DNA from: Paenibacillus planticolens
GTDB lineage: Bacteria > Bacillota > Bacilli > Paenibacillales > NBRC-103111
Direction: 5' to 3'
Length of the DNA stretch: 64,000 bases
Assembly: GCF_013141725.1 (NCBI RefSeq)
Contig: NZ_WHNZ01000061.1
Span: 372,001 to 436,000, forward strand
Shown here: piece after piece, positions 62,445 to 64,000 of the stretch
Layout: each line of letters starts with the position of its first letter
Position numbering within the stretch: position 1 is the stretch's first letter
Made by a program: the position numbers and the translations under genes
The notes under the pieces: model-generated
The model's database searches: none
Seen by the model: the letters and a program-made list of their open reading frames with translations, nothing else
What the model was told of the DNA's origin: nothing

Positions 62445-62878
62445 CGACAGTAATGGAAAGTTTGCCGTAAGCCGGGTTCTGTACTTCCGGTGGTCGTAAC
62501 GGGCGTCTGTCCCCTGCCACCATTGAAGCGACAATCATCTATCTAGGCCATACATTGCTGCACAGCTCAAGCGACCAACCCGAACGCGTCTCAGGCGAAG
62601 ACTACCGTCTCGAAGACGGCTAGCGTTCCTCTAGGTCTTGCTCCAAGTGGGGTTTACCAGGATCTATGTCACCATAGAACCTCGTGGTCTCTTACACCAC
62701 GGTTCCACCCTTGCCTGATCTCATCCGAAGATGAGCCATCGGCGGTCCATTTCTGTGGCCCTATCCTTCAACTCGCGTTGACTGGACGTTATCCAGCACC
62801 CTGCCTTATGGAGCCCGGACTTTCCTCTCGCTGTGGCTTACCCACAGCCAGCGATTGTCTGTCAAACTTTCCGACGCA
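62445..62878 (-). ncRNA. rnpB: RNase P RNA, class A-like
   Basis: Catalytic RNA of RNase P, which trims the 5' leader of tRNAs. Read on the minus strand it has the universal core: GAGGAAAGTCCGGGCTCC, then ACAGAA, GGTAAACCCC with GGAGCAAGACC, AGATGATTG and ACAGAACCCGGCTTACGGC. P1 is formed by GGAAAGTTTG (62863-62872) and its complement (62455-62464). The CCGCCGATGGC...GATCAGG arm and the AAGGGTGGAA...GTAAGAG segment match class A (E. coli-type) RNA and not the B. subtilis class B pattern. Ends are estimated from P1, the promoter and the terminator. Confidence 0.93.
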
Positions 62879-62884
62879 TAGGAT

Positions 62885-62913
62885 AGTATACTAGGAATGC
62901 CTTCGAATTACAA
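62885..62913 (-). promoter_or_regulatory. Sigma-A-type promoter for rnpB
   Basis: On the minus strand TTGTAA (62908-62913) and TATACT (62885-62890) are 17 bases apart; transcription should start near 62878. Confidence 0.85.
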
Positions 62914-62951
62914 CTGTTGTTCGTTTCCTCAGCTGCCAATTGCCAAAAATG

Positions 62952-64000
62952 CTACAGGAACTGGAAAGGTTCCGTATTCACTTCGGATGCCAGCACCTCT
63001 GTATCCGATTTGCTCAATTGCGCGGCGAGATAATCGGCCACGCCGCGCTTCATAATCTTCTCGACGTTATGCCCGACGTCGATGAGGGCAATTCCTGCCG
63101 CAAGCGCATCGTGCGCGGTGTGGTAATCGATGTCGCCGGTGACCAGCACATCGGCGCCGGCAAACATGGCGTGCCGCATGTAGCGGCCGCCTGAGCCCCC
63201 CAGCACGGCCACCTTGCGGATGGGCCGTGCCAAATCGCCGACGACGCGCACCATAGGCACGTCGAACGCCGTTTTCGCGAGCTCGGTCAGCTCGCGGAGC
63301 GTCATCGGCGCGGGCAGCTTGCCTGCGCGCCCAAGACCGAACACTCTACCCTTGAGATCCATCGGGTAGAGGTCATAGGCCACCTCCTCATAGGGGTGGG
63401 CCTTCAGCATTGCCTGAACCGCCTTGCGCTGAACGCTGGCGGTTACGATCGTCTCTACGCGTACTTCCTGTACGCGTTCAAGCTTGCCCGCTTCCCCGAT
63501 ATACGGGTGCGTCCCTTCCTGCGGAAGGAACGTCCCCGTTCCGGGAATGTTGAAGGAGCAGTGGCTGTACTGCCCGATCCACCCCGATCCCGCGGTGAAG
63601 AGGGCATCCAGCACAGCCTGGTGGTGCGTCTCAGGGACGAAGACGACCAGCTTCTGCAGCTTCTCCGTATGCACATCCTCCAGATGAGTAAGCTCCGTTA
63701 GGCCAAGTACGCCCGCCATCATATCGTTGACTCCGCCTTCCGCCACATCCAAATTCGTGTGAGCGATATAAACGGCAATATCATGCTTGATTAACTTTTC
63801 ATACAAGCGGCCCGCAGGCGTATCGGTTTGAAGATGAGCAAGCGGTCTGAAAATGATTGCATGATGAGCAATGATCAAATTAGCGCCTAAGCGAATCGCT
63901 TCTTCAACAACTTCATCGTTGACATCCAAGGCAACAAGCACCTTCTGAATCTCCTTCTGCAAGGAGCCGAGCTGCAAGCCAATTTTGTCATCAGGCATCG
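62952..64000 (-). CDS. Nif3-like dinuclear metal centre protein (YqfO-like; 5' end beyond window)
   Basis: GTP cyclohydrolase 1 type 2/Nif3 family protein; the true role is unsettled. The frame is open at the right edge, so the visible 348 residues lack the N-terminal start region; the first Met seen (MPDDKIGLQLG) is internal. Metal-site His motifs are IIAHHAIIF near residue 44 and AHTNLDVAEGGVND near 78. The central YqfO-type insert is present (residues about 120-215, ending in KAHPYEEVAYDLYP), which binds in a PII-like fold. The second metal motif is GDIDYHTAHDA near 290. Length agrees with the long YqfO form (about 373). Confidence 0.9.
   Translation of the reverse strand, partial: MPDDKIGLQLGSLQKEIQKVLVALDVNDEVVEEAIRLGANLIIAHHAIIFRPLAHLQTDTPAGRLYEKLIKHDIAVYIAHTNLDVAEGGVNDMMAGVLGLTELTHLEDVHTEKLQKLVVFVPETHHQAVLDALFTAGSGWIGQYSHCSFNIPGTGTFLPQEGTHPYIGEAGKLERVQEVRVETIVTASVQRKAVQAMLKAHPYEEVAYDLYPMDLKGRVFGLGRAGKLPAPMTLRELTELAKTAFDVPMVRVVGDLARPIRKVAVLGGSGGRYMRHAMFAGADVLVTGDIDYHTAHDALAAGIALIDVGHNVEKIMKRGVADYLAAQLSKSDTEVLASEVNTEPFQFL

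Overview
The window comes from a spore-forming Bacillales bacterium and most resembles Paenibacillus or a close relative. Three things support this. The division/cell-wall (dcw) cluster carries sporulation paralogues (spoVD, spoVE). The flanks keep Bacillus subtilis-like gene neighbourhoods (ylbO/ylbQ/bshC/mraZ; ylaG/H/J/K). Several genes belong to families of endospore formers (RsfA-like regulator, YhcN/YlaJ lipoprotein, YpuI, DUF1540, bacillithiol synthesis). Almost all of it is core chromosome; I see no phage, insertion sequence, CRISPR array or tRNA.

Layout. 1-14 kb (minus): the dcw cluster in transcription order mraZ, rsmH, ftsL, pbp2B, spoVD, murE, murF, mraY, murD, spoVE, murG; murG is cut by the left edge. 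14-27 kb (minus): a DUF4349 lipoprotein; a 770-base non-coding stretch with several structured repeats; a bshC-ahcY pair; an oppABCDF peptide importer; a DUF3397 membrane protein with a PanE-like reductase; and an RsfA-type regulator. 27-37 kb (mixed strands): small and hypothetical genes, a MidA-type methyltransferase, two exported proteins of unknown function, PhoH/YlaK, YlaJ, YlaH and TypA/BipA. 37-52 kb (minus): a large envelope cluster of an ABC-2 exporter, a MoxR AAA+ ATPase, DUF58, a Gly/Ala-rich membrane protein and two big vWA membrane proteins, with one plus-strand MFS gene lodged inside it. 52-64 kb: TerC, ThiI with its cysteine desulfurase, a lytic transglycosylase, a CNNM/CorC-type protein, small proteins, a GH15 glucosidase, YpuI, a subtilase, RNase P RNA and a Nif3/YqfO protein cut by the right edge.

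How the genes work together. The dcw genes make lipid II (MurE, F, D, MraY, MurG) and polymerise it at the septum or spore cortex (PBP2B, SpoVD, SpoVE, FtsL), under the MraZ regulator, whose repeated operator boxes are visible upstream of its gene. ThiI and the adjacent desulfurase supply sulfur for 4-thiouridine in tRNA. BshC finishes bacillithiol, and AhcY recycles S-adenosylhomocysteine. The 37-52 kb cluster looks like one MoxR/vWA-type envelope machine with its own exporter; its substrate cannot be read from sequence.

The points most worth a second look are: a diverged intergenic repeat family with two near-full inverted copies 40 kb apart plus a fragment; a tandem pair of covarying hairpins between mraZ and rsmH; the MoxR/vWA operon split by an opposite-strand MFS gene with no visible terminator (a candidate non-contiguous operon); a class-A-like RNase P RNA; and a 48-codon gene whose stop lies inside a shared terminator.
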